This document shows, piece by piece, positions 1-9,527 of a DNA stretch of 64,000 bases. The stretch is taken from positions 10,584,921 to 10,648,920 of the forward strand of contig OY754990.1 in assembly GCA_963576475.1 (NCBI GenBank), in the 5' to 3' direction. The notes under the pieces were generated by a model, which worked only from the letters and a program-made list of their open reading frames with translations, had not been told where the DNA came from and searched no databases. How positions within the stretch are numbered: the stretch's first letter is position 1; each line of letters starts with the position of its first letter. The position numbers and the translations under genes are program-made. The stretch is from Molanna angustata. Lineage: Eukaryota > Arthropoda > Insecta > Trichoptera > Molannidae.

Positions 1-534
1 AAGACGTTGGCTTTGGCTGACACGTAATTTTCCAGAATTATGATTTTGTGAATTAATGGGCACTTCATAATATGCTAAACATTTATTCATAGATGTCATA
101 AAAACATGCAAACTTGATTTAAGGAGCGTTCGAGGACGTGATTTGTAAGTAACTAGAGTTAGCATAGAATTATTTATTTAGATATTGTATTCTGCCTCTT
201 GTACTCTGCACAAGAGGCAATTTAACCAGTCCAGTGTTGTGTTCGGATACAACGCTTGGGCGTCGGATGTACCTGAAGTTGCAGATAATGGCGTTTTTCA
301 CACCAATCTCACTGAACGATTTCGAGCGGCGTTTCAATCTGAACGCAGCATCGGGTGTTTTAAATGTCAAATGTCATTTATCATACACGTGTCGTTTTAG
401 GTTATATTTTCATCGAAAGACAACTATTGGACAGTGAAGTAAATAATGATCTCTGACCTTTTATTGGAAATTCCAAAAATAATTCCCAAAAATAAGTGTT
501 GAATATCAAGGTTTAAAACGTAGCATTTCGAGGT
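1..534. other. no gene recognised
   Basis: AT-rich sequence with a slightly GC-richer, CpG-containing patch at about 235-350. Short ORFs on both strands over that patch (71 aa on plus, 66 aa on minus) show no recognisable motif. The region lies downstream of exon 2 of the resilin-like gene and would be part of its next intron. No plausible Rebers-Riddiford exon is visible here. Confidence 0.5.
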
Positions 535-1030
535 CATATAACGCTAAATCTAGTGACTGAAAACATGATATATTAAAACCGCCTAATACACTATGAAGTT
601 ACGTGTTAGTAAGGGTAACTTTACTTATAGGCATATAACGCTAAATCTAGTGACTGAAAACATGATATATTAAAACCACCAAATGCACTATGAAGGTAGG
701 TGTTAGTAAAGGTAACTATCGCGTGCGTTAAACAGGGTTTATACGTGATTGAAATAATTGGAATCTCACTGCACTCTTTAAGCACACAAATGATTTATTT
801 CTCTTTGACACATAGTTATGAAGTAATTAAAAAAAAAATACTGTAAAAAAGGATATTTTTAATAATCCTTTTAAGGGATTTGAGGCTGAATTTTAAAATT
901 ATGTGACGAACATTCACTAGAGAAATGTTTAAAATACTCTTAGAATTTTTTCTAGAAACACACTGTTTAACATATTTGAGTAATTTGATTTGAAATTGAG
1001 GTATTTAGGTTTGTATGCCCCCTTAAGTTC
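535..1030. repeat. dispersed repeat with internal 97-bp tandem duplication
   Basis: The segment starting CATATAACGCTAAATCTAG at 535 recurs at 632, giving two copies about 97 bp apart. The rest of the segment, including a run of poly-A-rich sequence and the phrase ending near 1030, recurs around 47729-48200 in the same order. This is therefore a dispersed element rather than unique sequence. The class is unknown. Confidence 0.6.
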
Positions 1031-1516
1031 AAGATGAGAAATATATCATAAAAATTTAGTAGAATATTTGTTTACATGTCACGTATGTCTGCGTAATAAC
1101 ATTTATGAGTTTGAAGATCAAGTCTCAACATCTCAAGGAAATGAAAAGATACTACATGTTCAACTAAAAACAATATCTTCTCGGAATATATTGCGGCTGC
1201 GAAGCATCGGCCAAGAATAATGTGTCCACTATTCGATATTGCTCCGTAATTGGTGTCAGATTTAAGTCTCTAGAGAAAGACTGCTCTTTGGGGTCATCTT
1301 ATGACTTTGATTTTCATCAAATTAATGAAAAAAGAAAGAGACAAAGAAGAGGATTTACTTCACAGGCTTGAGAGCTTGTATGAGATGCTCTCAATCGCGG
1401 GTATGAGATGAATGTATGCTAATAAAGATACTGTGTGGAGCTCAGATCTTTTTGTCAGCCCCGACAACTGGGACATGACGGAATATAATATGAAAATATA
1501 AAAAAAAACAGCTTAC

Positions 1517-2077
1517 CTCGCTGGATTCATCATGTCCGTGATCATTGTATCCGTGGTCATGTCCAGAAGCCGAAGACCCGTAGTTGTTTTGACTGGGTTG
1601 GGCATAGCTGGCGCCAGGATAACCTGAAGATGGGCTGCTGAAGCCTGTGCTGGGGCTGGCGTAGTTAGACGACGGCTTGTTATAGTTGTAACCGGAGCTC
1701 GGAGCGTTATAGCTTGAGCTCGGGGCGTTGTAGCTTGAGCTTGGGGCGTTGTAGCTTGAGCTTGGGGCGTTGTAGCTCGAGCTGGGCACGTGGTAGTTGG
1801 AACTCGGCGCGTTGTAGCTCTGCGTCGGCGCGGCGTAGTTTTGAGTCGGCGCGTTGTAGTTGTGGCTCGGTGCGTTGTAGCTCGAGCTCGGAGCGTTGTA
1901 GCTCGAGCTCGGGGCGTTGTAGCTTGAGCTCGGCGCATTGTAGCTCGAGCTGGGGGCGCCGTAGTTTGTGCTCGGCGGGTTGTACGACGTAGGGGCTTGA
2001 TAGTTGTATCCGCCAAAGTTGCCGCGTACGGGAGGCTCAGCTAAACACATCGTTGTGAGAAGCATGAACCCGATTGT
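1517..2077 (-). CDS. pro-resilin-like cuticular protein, exon 2 (elastic repeat exon)
   Basis: This exon encodes 187 codons of a secreted cuticular protein. It begins after a TTTTTTTACAG acceptor (2080-2078) and ends in GAG at 1517 before a GTAAGC donor (1516-1511); both junctions are phase 0. With the three codons of exon 1 the N-terminus reads MLKTIGFMLLTTMCLA, a typical signal peptide, then EPPVRG. After a Tyr-rich lead-in come about 13 heptapeptide units of the type PSSSYNA, with variants such as THN/TQN and YAAP/YHVP, then a Ser/Tyr/Gly-rich stretch and a His/Asp tail ending DHGHDESSE. Known insect pro-resilins have a signal peptide, EPPV, YGAP-type elastic repeats and then a chitin-binding Rebers-Riddiford domain. 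I infer that this is such a protein and that its R&R exon is left of position 1. The exon is much more GC-rich than its surroundings. It could instead be another Tyr/Pro-repeat cuticle protein. Confidence 0.85.
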
Positions 2078-2384
2078 CTGTAAAAAAACAAAAAATAATT
2101 TACAGTAAAAAATAAATAAAAATAATTATCTTATTAGCGAAGCATTAATAATAGTAAATTTTATTTAGATGTAAAAACAAATATAAAAATTAATACATGT
2201 AGTATAAATAAAAAATATATAAAAATACTTTTTTTTAAAACAATACGTATGGAAAGAGTATGAAAATTAATTATAAAAACATGCAAAACTATGGCACATT
2301 AATAGTTTTTAACTATGTATTCAGCACCTAGTCTACGAAAGGTAACAAGACTTGTGGATAATGTGGATTCTTTTATGTTTAGTG

Positions 2385-2560
2385 GCAAACTATTATATAA
2401 TATACAAACAACGCATTGAAAGAATACAAAGATTGTTCATAAAATACATAAACCGTAAAGCATACCTCGAGTTCCCCAGCTACGACTGCGCGAGAACCTA
2501 TTATAAAATCGACAGTCTCGAGAATAGACGCACAGTAAATGATATACATAATGCTTCTGT
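2385..2560 (+). pseudogene. Jockey/CR1-type reverse transcriptase fragment
   Basis: The translation contains RIERIQRLFIKYINRK, then FPSYD and IDSLENRR. This order (IERIQR-F-KY, YD, SLE-RR) is characteristic of the region after the RT domain in Jockey- and CR1-like LINEs. There is no start, no end and no flanking coding sequence, so it is a truncated relic of roughly 60 codons. Confidence 0.6.
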
Positions 2561-2601
2561 ACAACATTATAAATAATACTAGTTGCATGTAACACATGAG
2601 A

Positions 2602-3625
2602 TCCAACTGTCGACAGCGATAGTATGTATAGTTGAAGAATAAGTACCAAACCCATAAATACAAATTATTTATTATTTTATGATATTTAGTTTTCTATACA
2701 ACACATGTACCTAGGTAGTCAAGATAGGATAGTATGGAGGTCAGTCTTTTTTTCCTACCCGGAATATAAAAACAGCATGATGGTTTATGTATATTGTATG
2801 TTTAGAGATGAAGTATCAAACTATTAAGTCTTCTTTGATATTGTGTATAGGTCACTACCATACAAATTGTATGAAGCGATGTCGTCACTAAATTCAATTT
2901 TATAAAAATTGTTAAAAAAAATTTGAGATGTACTGCTACAATGTTAATATTTTTTATATAAAATTAAATAATCTAGTTGGGGTGTTTCTGCTTTTTTCGA
3001 TATTTAAAAAAAAAATGGAAATATAGGCAGTTAAACTCATAAATTTATCATAAAAAAAATACTTTTCTTAATAAAAAATGTTTGAGAAACCCTGGAATTT
3101 TTTTGAAAAAACTAATTTGAGATTTTGTATTTGTCTATGTTTATACCAATTTTCAGCGTTCTAGCTTTTATGGTTTCTGAGATATAGGGAAAAATAAAAT
3201 AAAAATTCAAAAGTTGATAACCCCTGACTGAAACAAAAATTCAAAATTCCGAGTATAAAAGTTTTGTAGGCCTGTAACTGTTTATATATTCTGAAATTTT
3301 AGGCTCTGTAAATTGAGCGGATCAAAAGTTATAAGGGGGGGACGGACACACACACACACAGACATACACACACACAGACACACACACACACACAGACACA
3401 CACACACACACACACAGACACACGAAATGTTCTACTCCGAATTCTGAGTAAATCCGTGTATGGAACATATATGCTGCGAAGCCTCTAAGTTGGTGTTTTT
3501 TGACTTCAAAGTTGGAAAAGCCGTGAAAAAAGTAGACCTCTCCATACAATTCTCGCGTATTCTGGCTTGATACATTGTCGATATGTTAAGAGAACAAAGT
3601 TCTCCTGAACAAATCGACAGTTGGA
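2602..3625. mobile_element. TIR element T, copy 1
   Basis: The element starts TCCAACTGTCGA at 2602 and ends with the reverse complement, TCGACAGTTGGA, at 3614-3625. A second copy lies at 31104-32083 with the same internal order, including a CA microsatellite in the same place. The end sequence also occurs inverted at 47705. No transposase ORF is visible, so it is probably a non-autonomous DNA element. Nothing shows which superfamily it belongs to. Confidence 0.55.
3346..3422. repeat. (CA)n microsatellite
   Basis: Interrupted CACACA run with GACA breaks, inside TIR element T copy 1. The matching copy at 31.7 kb has an expanded run at the equivalent place. Confidence 0.9.
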
Positions 3626-3635
3626 ATATCGACTG

Positions 3636-4133
3636 CCCCTCAATACTCAATACCATTTCATTTAATATTCCTACTCGCAGAACTAGACATACACATTTAT
3701 TCCACCTTCCAATTCACCGCACCAATTACGCACAAAACATGACTATTCATAGAATATGCGATACATACAATAACAGATTTCAAGAGTTTGACATCTTCCA
3801 CCTCAGCTCCACAACATTCAAATACTCTATACAAAAGAAGATCAATAACCACTTATTATAGGAAACCTTGACGGCATTTATTCTCTTTTTCTTTTTTCCT
3901 TTTAGTTGAATATTATGTTTTAAATCATTGTTAACTTGAAATGTTGCTCTTACCTACATACCAACCAACCTATGATCATATTTTATGATTTTTTGCAAAC
4001 TTATTGTATTATTTTATATTAATCACAACGACAAAATGTAATAGGCCTTAATACTTGATGTTACTATTGTATTCTACTATGTCTTAACGCTGTTTTTTGT
4101 CCAACTTTAACATAAATAAATAAATAAATAAAA
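3636..4133 (+). pseudogene. Jockey-type LINE 3' end (C-terminus, UTR and AAAT tail)
   Basis: The frame ends at a TAG at 3859-3861. It contains TRRTRHTHLFHLPIHRTNYA followed by NRFQEFDIFHLSSTTFK, the usual C-terminal pattern of Jockey/R1-like reverse transcriptases (basic, H-P-H-RTN, D-F, FK). About 250 bp of 3' UTR and an (AAAT)n tail near 4110-4133 follow. The 5' part is missing, as expected for a 5'-truncated LINE insertion. Confidence 0.6.
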
Positions 4134-4560
4134 TTTTGTGTACTTGTTAATCTCGTTTTTGTAAGTCTAAAATCCTGACATCCTCTCGTAGGGTAAGTGT
4201 GAACATTATTAGCATTGAATAACATATTTTTCTGCATATATTTAGGAAGCAAATTATTTTGACGTTTGTAAATCAAAGTTAATGTGTTGTATAATATAAT
4301 GTATTGCTTTACTGTCATTAATTTTAGTTTATTTAACATTAGATTTATTCTTGTATATCTAATGCATTTTAAAATAAATGTCCTCAATCCCATATTTTGA
4401 ATGATCTGTAATTTTCTATTTTGAGTTTCATTGCAGAGCAATAGGACACTAGAACAATAATTTAAATTGGGAATTGCGATCAAATTAAAAACTAATCTAG
4501 ATGTGAAAAAATCTAAGTAGCTTCTTATTCTTTTTAGGAAACCAACTTTTTTTGCCATTG
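4134..4560 (-). pseudogene. Jockey/CR1-type reverse transcriptase C-terminal fragment
   Basis: An uninterrupted frame of about 140 codons reads from 4558 downward. It shows FLKRIRSYLDF, then IPNLNYCSSVL, then NRKLQIIQNMGLR, then YPTRGCQDFRL. These are the thumb and C-terminal signatures of Jockey/CR1 LINEs. It stops making sense at 4133, where it abuts the AAAT tail of a LINE fragment in the opposite orientation. The coding match is lost upstream of 4560. Confidence 0.65.
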
Positions 4561-4754
4561 AGGCAAATGCATGATTTACTATGTTTGATTTTCCAAAATC
4601 TTCAACATTATAAAATGGTTTAAGCTAATAACAGACGATCCAAAATATGTTCAAAGAATTATATTGAATATTTTATTGTTGCAAATTAATTATTTGCCTA
4701 ATCGCCTTTGTCAAGCAATGTCAAACACCTACATACATCAAATAGTTTTAAAGT

Positions 4755-5235
4755 TGCATATACGCAAACATTAGTTTTTTTTTTCCTGTCGGGAGTCAAA
4801 TGGTATTTAATGACAAATTGGTGATGTTGTTTCAGCTTATTTTCAAACGAAAGGATTTTCATAATTTAATTAATCAATTTGTTTAATAGGGAACTCAATA
4901 AAAAGGTATAATAATTGAACGATGCGCAAGCGCATAAAGTGATCACGTAAACCAGCTGATGACAGGTCTTATGCCCTGTAGGTGCCTTTAGTTCTCCTGT
5001 AATATGAGAACCGGGTCTATGCAGATGGGTCAATGGCAGAGCGGTTAGCGCGCTGGGCTAGTAATCCAGTGGTCGCGAATCGAATCCTGCCTCCACCAAT
5101 TTCGTTCATCTATAGCACAAGCACTTATGCCTCTTTTATGGAACGTAGGAAGATGTATATGTACTTGTTTAACAAGGACATGTTTATTTAAAAAAAAACC
5201 CAACTTCGTCTCAATTGAGATCTTAAAAAAATACA
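4755..5235 (+). mobile_element. foldback repeat family F, copy 1, interrupted by a SINE
   Basis: The copy begins CATATACGCAAACATTAG with CCTGTCGGGAGTCA. It continues through GCGCAAGCGCATAAAGTGAT and GACAGGTCTTATGCCCTG to about 5022. A SINE occupies 5024-5201, and the family's terminal phrase CAACTTCGTCTCAATTGAGA resumes just after it. Better copies lie at 27.4, 34.6, 35.2 and 40.8 kb. Confidence 0.55.
5024..5201 (+). mobile_element. tRNA-derived SINE A, copy 1
   Basis: The head reads TGGCAGAGCGG (pol III box A) and ends in a box-B-like CGAATCGAATCC. A family-specific body and tail (ATGTATATGTACTTGTTTAA) end in poly-A. The anticodon-arm position reads AGT in the consensus of the copies, so a tRNA-Thr-like ancestor is possible. 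Confidence 0.75.
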
Positions 5236-5366
5236 CATATATTAACGAAAAATATTTGAGCTGGAAGGGATTCCCCTTGGCACGCTTTTACATATATGGA
5301 ACGATCTCCCGGATAATGGGTTTCCACCTTCTTACATCCCGGGCGGGTTCAAATTGATTTTTATTT

Positions 5367-5565
5367 TATATTGATTCTCGGGGAACTTACAAGTACTATG
5401 TCAATATAATAATTTAACACGCACCTAATAACAAGTTTCACATCCTGGAGACTTGGATATTAATCGTTTCACAGATCCTGATTGAAAACACAATTAAACA
5501 CTGTGTCTCCACCGGGAATCGATCCGGGACCTTTGGATCAGCAGTCATATATCTAACCAACTTCT
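5367..5565 (-). mobile_element. tRNA-derived SINE B, copy 1
   Basis: On the minus strand it reads GACTGCTGATCCAAAGGTCC, a degraded box B GGATCGATTCC, then CGGTGGAGACACAG. The family body follows (ACGATTAATATC, a GTTATTAGGTGCGTGTTAAA region, and a CCCGAGAA-type end). Other copies lie at 7.3, 15.1, 31.0, 46.2 and 61.5 kb. Confidence 0.7.
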
Positions 5566-5654
5566 GACGATGCTCAGAACGATGTTCAGCATTGAGCGAT
5601 ACCGATGATACCATTTTCGCGTTTGAGATAAAAAAATTTTTTTTTTTCATTTTT

Positions 5655-5825
5655 TTATTTTACCTTTTATCACACAATATTTATAATGAAAATAATAAGT
5701 AGATTACTGCTGCCTGTTCGTAACAGGTCGTACTGTGACAGGTCGTAAGCCCTGTAGATGCCTCAAGTTCCTGGTTCTTCTACAATATCCCAACTTCGTC
5801 TCTATTGAGATGTTAAAAAAAATGT
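5655..5825. repeat. LINE 3' tail fused to foldback F fragment
   Basis: ACCTTTTATCACACAATATT and GTAGATTACTGCTGCC match the tails at 6505, 61900 and, inverted, 37800. From about 5705 the sequence changes to the terminal part of foldback family F (ACAGGTCGTAAGCCCTGTAG, then AACTTCGTCTCTATTGAGA). This is a nested junction of two families. Confidence 0.5.
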
Positions 5826-6494
5826 TTGTCAATAAAAATACAATTTCAAACATTTAAAATTTAATGTTCTGGAAATGTGTAAAAATCTGTTTCAAATGTG
5901 GTACTAATTTTCAACGCAAGTATATTGTGTAATATTAAGTAATGTTTATATTATTTGAGATTCACTTTTCAACAATTTATTCTACTCTGGCTAATCCATT
6001 GTATATTTTCTTCAACCGATGAAGAAACATCTTCTATTTCAAACGAGACACTGAAATATCGGTCGGTTAATTAGAGCTATATTAATACAATTAATTATGT
6101 TGGGAAAATTATACTAATTAAAGCGATGAGATGTAAATGTGGATCTCTGGTCTATGAATTCATCTGTCAAATGGCGGGTTGGGTAATCAGAGATTGAAGA
6201 GATTTTTTTGTAAGACTTCTTATGTGAAAAAAGTTCATTGTTCTTGCAATTGGAGTATTTAGACCTACACGCATAATTTATGTGGTGCAATTGATATGCC
6301 TTTGTGTGTGAAGGTCATAGCTTCACAAGTTTTTTATTTATATTTGATTTATTAATCCTATCAGAAATATAATAAAAAAACGCAGAGTTAAAAACGAGTG
6401 GGTTGTGGCCAACGCTTTACTCATCACTACCATGTCACCTCACAAGTTATTCGATTTTTGTATGGAAATATTTTCAGCATTTTCACGAAACGAG
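5826..6494. other. no gene recognised
   Basis: AT-rich sequence without an ORF of note, RNA gene or clear repeat boundary. Confidence 0.5.
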
Positions 6495-6615
6495 TTTATT
6501 TATTTTACCTTTTATCACACCATTTTTAAAATGACAACACTAAGTAGATTACTGCTGCCCAACTAGGAAATCCTGTTCTAGGGCTGGCAGTTTACAATTT
6601 TTATTGACAATTATA
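6495..6615 (+). repeat. LINE 3' tail repeat
   Basis: TTTTATCACACCATTTTTAA, then CAACTAGGAAATCCTGTTCT and GGGCTGGCAGTTTACAATT, recur almost unchanged at 61910-62015 and inverted at 37745-37860. The phrase also resembles the 3' UTR of the LINE at 62.2 kb, so it is probably a 5'-truncated LINE tail. Confidence 0.5.
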
Positions 6616-7225
6616 TGCAATTATGAACCAGGTGGTTGTTCCCGTTCCACACTAAATATGTACACAATCTCAACTTTCTGCACTCACAATCATTACCTCA
6701 ACAAACATATGGGCTCACACAAAACAGATCAACCAGGTCCCAATGTCCGCCATAATACCTGTCATAAATACAATCTCTGACGCGATTTTTATTTCAGAGC
6801 CATAGAAAGAGACTAGTTAACTATGTATGTTGGTGTAATTAATATGAATCACATGGTTCCCAAATCAAATGAAATATGTGTTATGTGTTACTCAAAGATC
6901 ATCGCAAACACAATAAGGCATAGTTACAAATGTTGTTAATAATTTTAATTTTGAATTATTTAAGTAGTTATTGTTGAATAATAAGTATTTGTGTTAGTTC
7001 TGTCCTCCCATAATTTATGATGTATTTTTTAAATATTCATTTTGAATATTCTTTGTTGAATTATTTTGATTTATATTTACTATAAAAACTTGATATTTCT
7101 TCAATGCCATTTTATGAAAGTGATGTGCCTTTTTATCATTTTAAAAATAAAAATACTAAATTTTAAGTTTCCTGATTTTGGGGTCACTTTGAAATATTTG
7201 ACAGTTAAAAACATTGAGAGGCACT
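6616..7225. other. no gene recognised; part of dispersed repeat G
   Basis: No coding signal. The stretch from about 7090 (CATTTTATGAAAGTGATGTG) to 7215 matches, inverted or direct, segments near 20260 and 53670, so its right part belongs to dispersed repeat family G. Confidence 0.45.
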
Positions 7226-7227
7226 GA

Positions 7228-7620
7228 TCAGAGTGGCAAGTCTGGCTAAACGGCGGAATCAAAACAATCCATATTTATCCATATCATACACATAATTATT
7301 TTATGGAGTTCCAGGATATCTTGGTTAGATATCTGACTGCTGAGCCAAAGGTCCCGGGTTCGATTCCCGGTGGAGACACAGTTTTTAATTGTGTTTTCAG
7401 TCTGGATCTGTGAGACGATTAATATCGTAAGTCTCCAGAATGTGGCAATTTGTTATTGGGTGCGTGTTAAATTAATATTTGACATAGTACCTGTTAGTTG
7501 CCCGAGAAGCAATATTAAATAAATATCTTAAAATGTTATAGAACTCCACATGATAATTATATCCATGATACGGATAAACATAGATTGTTTTGATTCAGCC
7601 TGTTGAACAAACTTGTCTCC
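7228..7620. mobile_element. foldback MITE K, copy 1, split by SINE B
   Basis: The left arm GGAATCAAAACAATCCATAT with CATATCATACACATAATTAT is the inverted complement of the right arm, TAATTATATCCATGATACGG then GATTGTTTTGATTC. The two arms (about 7230-7310 and 7540-7620) flank a SINE B inserted in the loop. An uninterrupted relative is at 33200-33350. Confidence 0.65.
7316..7532 (+). mobile_element. tRNA-derived SINE B, copy 2
   Basis: Reads TTGGTTAGATATCTGACTGC, then a perfect T-arm CCCGGGTTCGATTCCCGG (box B), then GGAGACACAGTTTTTAATTG. The family body ends at GTTGCCCGAGAAGCAATATT with a short AAAT tail. It sits in the loop of foldback MITE K. Confidence 0.8.
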
Positions 7621-7624
7621 ATAT

Positions 7625-7822
7625 CTATCAAATTTTAATGGGGTCTAACCGAGTATTAGATATACAAATTTGCAAAATGATTGAATTTAATCGAATGAGT
7701 ACTTCAGTCTATAATCGATAAAGTAGAATAAACACACCGTACATAGCACATAGTACAAAGCACAGATACATTGTGATGAAACTTTCAGAATTTAATTTGA
7801 TACTTGTTGATAATCAGCAATA
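7625..7822 (-). repeat. dispersed repeat G fragment
   Basis: The phrase AATGGGGTCTAACCGAGTAT with ATATACAAATTTGCAAAAT and the later TGATGAAACTTTCAGAAT recur at 53810-54000 (same orientation) and inverted at 19990-20210. Copies of this family contain no ORF. Confidence 0.6.
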
Positions 7823-8150
7823 ATTCTGAATGTAGTGTTTCTCTCGTAAGAACAGGGTAATAGAAAATACAACAGGCAACAATAACATCTCACATAGTTC
7901 AGCAATGAGGTTCACCATCACACATTCTGAATGTAGTGTTTCGGGTGTCTCGTAAGAGCCGGGTAATAGAAAATACAACAGGCAACAATAACATCTCACA
8001 TAGTTCAGCAATGAGGTTCACCATCACACATTCTGAATGTAGTGTTTCGGGTGTCTCGTAAGAGCCGGGTAATAGAAAATACAACAGGCAACAATAACAT
8101 CTCACATAGTTCAGCAATGTATTTCACCATCACACATTCTATTGAATGTA
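7823..8150. repeat. three-copy tandem repeat, 101-106-bp unit
   Basis: The unit starts ATTCTGAATGTAGTGTTTC at 7823, 7924 and 8030. Each unit carries GGGTAATAGAAAATACAACA and TTCAGCAATGAGGTTCACC. Units two and three are nearly identical; the first lacks five bases. A single piece of the unit recurs inverted at 32215-32270. Confidence 0.85.
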
Positions 8151-8290
8151 GTACATTTTTAGGTGAGACAAGACTGGTGTGTGGAGATATACGCATTGTG
8201 TCGTGTTACCTGTATCAAAATAAATCTATTCCTATCGAACCGGCTCTGACGTTTCGCCGTGTTTTGTGTCCATCCTTGATATATTATTAT
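8151..8290 (+). repeat. dispersed repeat P, copy 1
   Basis: GAGACAAGACTGGTGTGTGG and the following ACGCAnnGTGTCGTG pattern recur at 14795, 33000, 37975 and (inverted) 46290. In the better copies it continues into CGTCGCTGGT, an ACCCCACATT-type phrase and GTGGGATGTGCC. Its class is unknown. Confidence 0.5.
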
Positions 8291-8654
8291 ACGAAAACGA
8301 ATAGCTCTCAAACGACGATTAAATTTAACAATGCATGAATCTGTGTGAATCAAATCTAATAGATTATCTATCACTCTGTAAATCGCTATAAAATTACATT
8401 TCGTTATGATTTAAATTGGCAACAAAACGTTTATATTAAAATAACAGATCGGTTACGTAACATAGAATATTCTCATTGTACAATTTTAAAATATATGCAT
8501 TAGCGAAATTAATGGACGGTTATTAGTCAAGAATCTCACACTTCATACTCTGACTGTCGTGAGAATGTTCACATAAACGAATGATATAAAAAACATAGAT
8601 TGAATTAATATATATTATATACCTAGAGCAAATTTTTTTATCAGACTAGTTTAG

Positions 8655-9035
8655 TAACACATGAGATCCAACTGTCGATGGCGATAGTATGTATAGTATA
8701 GTTGAAGAATACGTACCAAACTGTAAACACTTAAATCCAAATTATTAAATATTTTAAGATATTTTGTTTTTTTTACAAAACATGTAGGCAGTGGCGGCTC
8801 TGATATGAAACAGCAGACTGACAGCGGTCCTACCAAATATTATACCCGCAGTCGACAGCAACACAAAGTGCTGTCGACGTTCAAAGCGTACCCCGATAGA
8901 AACGGGACAAAACCGCTAAGGGGAAAGAAAGAAGTCGACAGCAACAATACTTGGCAAGTACAAGGAAAGTACTTAATACTGTCGAATAATTAAGATAATT
9001 AAATTATCTTGAACGAATCGACAGTTGAACTAAAG
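8655..9035. repeat. rearranged fragment of TIR element T
   Basis: The left edge CATGAGATCCAACTGTCGAT and the right edge AATCGACAGTTGAAC match the two ends of element T. The interior differs and includes AAAGCGTACCCCGATAGAAA with CGCTAAGGGGAAAGAA, which is also the tail of the SINE at 54.3 kb. Confidence 0.45.
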
Positions 9036-9527
9036 GAGACCAGTCCCCCTAGACAACATTCCATTTAAGAGGCTATAGTAGGCTATACATTATATTTTGA
9101 AAATAATTTCTCTAATACCCTCAAAAGATACGTCTTTGAAATAAGGAACAGTTTGTATCTACATCTTTAATCTATTGCATGATTTTTTTGAATTTTAATT
9201 TTGATTAATACTTTTCTTGTAAAATTAGTTTTAGTAAAACCTTTTTTTATTTTTTTATTGTAAGTAACTAAAAATCTACAAGACATATGAAGTATATTTT
9301 TACTTAATGCGATAGAGAATATGAAAATCTACCGGCTGAGTTTATTATTATTATAATATTTCAATAACTCTTCTTGCTATTTAAAAAAACCTCTAAATTT
9401 TACCATTTTTGCACGATAAAATATTGTATATCACATATCAGGTTATATACAATATTTTCTCATGTTTCATACATTAGAAGCTAATTTAGTGTGCATTTTT
9501 GCGTACATCCGTATATCCAGGGTATAC
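9036..9527. other. no gene recognised
   Basis: AT-rich. The stretch at 9110-9250 (AAAAGATACGTCTTTGAAAT and TACTTTTCTTGTAAAATTAG) recurs inverted at 50880-51020, so it is repeat-derived. Confidence 0.45.

Noticed and set aside
1..60. Third exon of the resilin-like gene at the left edge (a TGTCAG acceptor then Pro-Lys-Pro on minus)
   Set aside because: Weak polypyrimidine tract and the five following codons do not look like the start of an R&R domain.
185..400. 71-aa plus and 66-aa minus ORFs
   Set aside because: No motif, both strands open over the same CpG-richer patch, no splice or promoter context.
1513..1992. Alternative-frame ORFs over the resilin-like exon (167 aa Arg/Thr-rich on minus, 92 aa Ser/Cys-rich on plus)
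   Set aside because: Shadows of the repeat-bearing exon; only the YNAP frame has a signal peptide and splice-compatible ends.
7823..8150. CRISPR-like regular repeats
   Set aside because: Direct head-to-tail tandem repeats without unique spacers in an insect-like genome.
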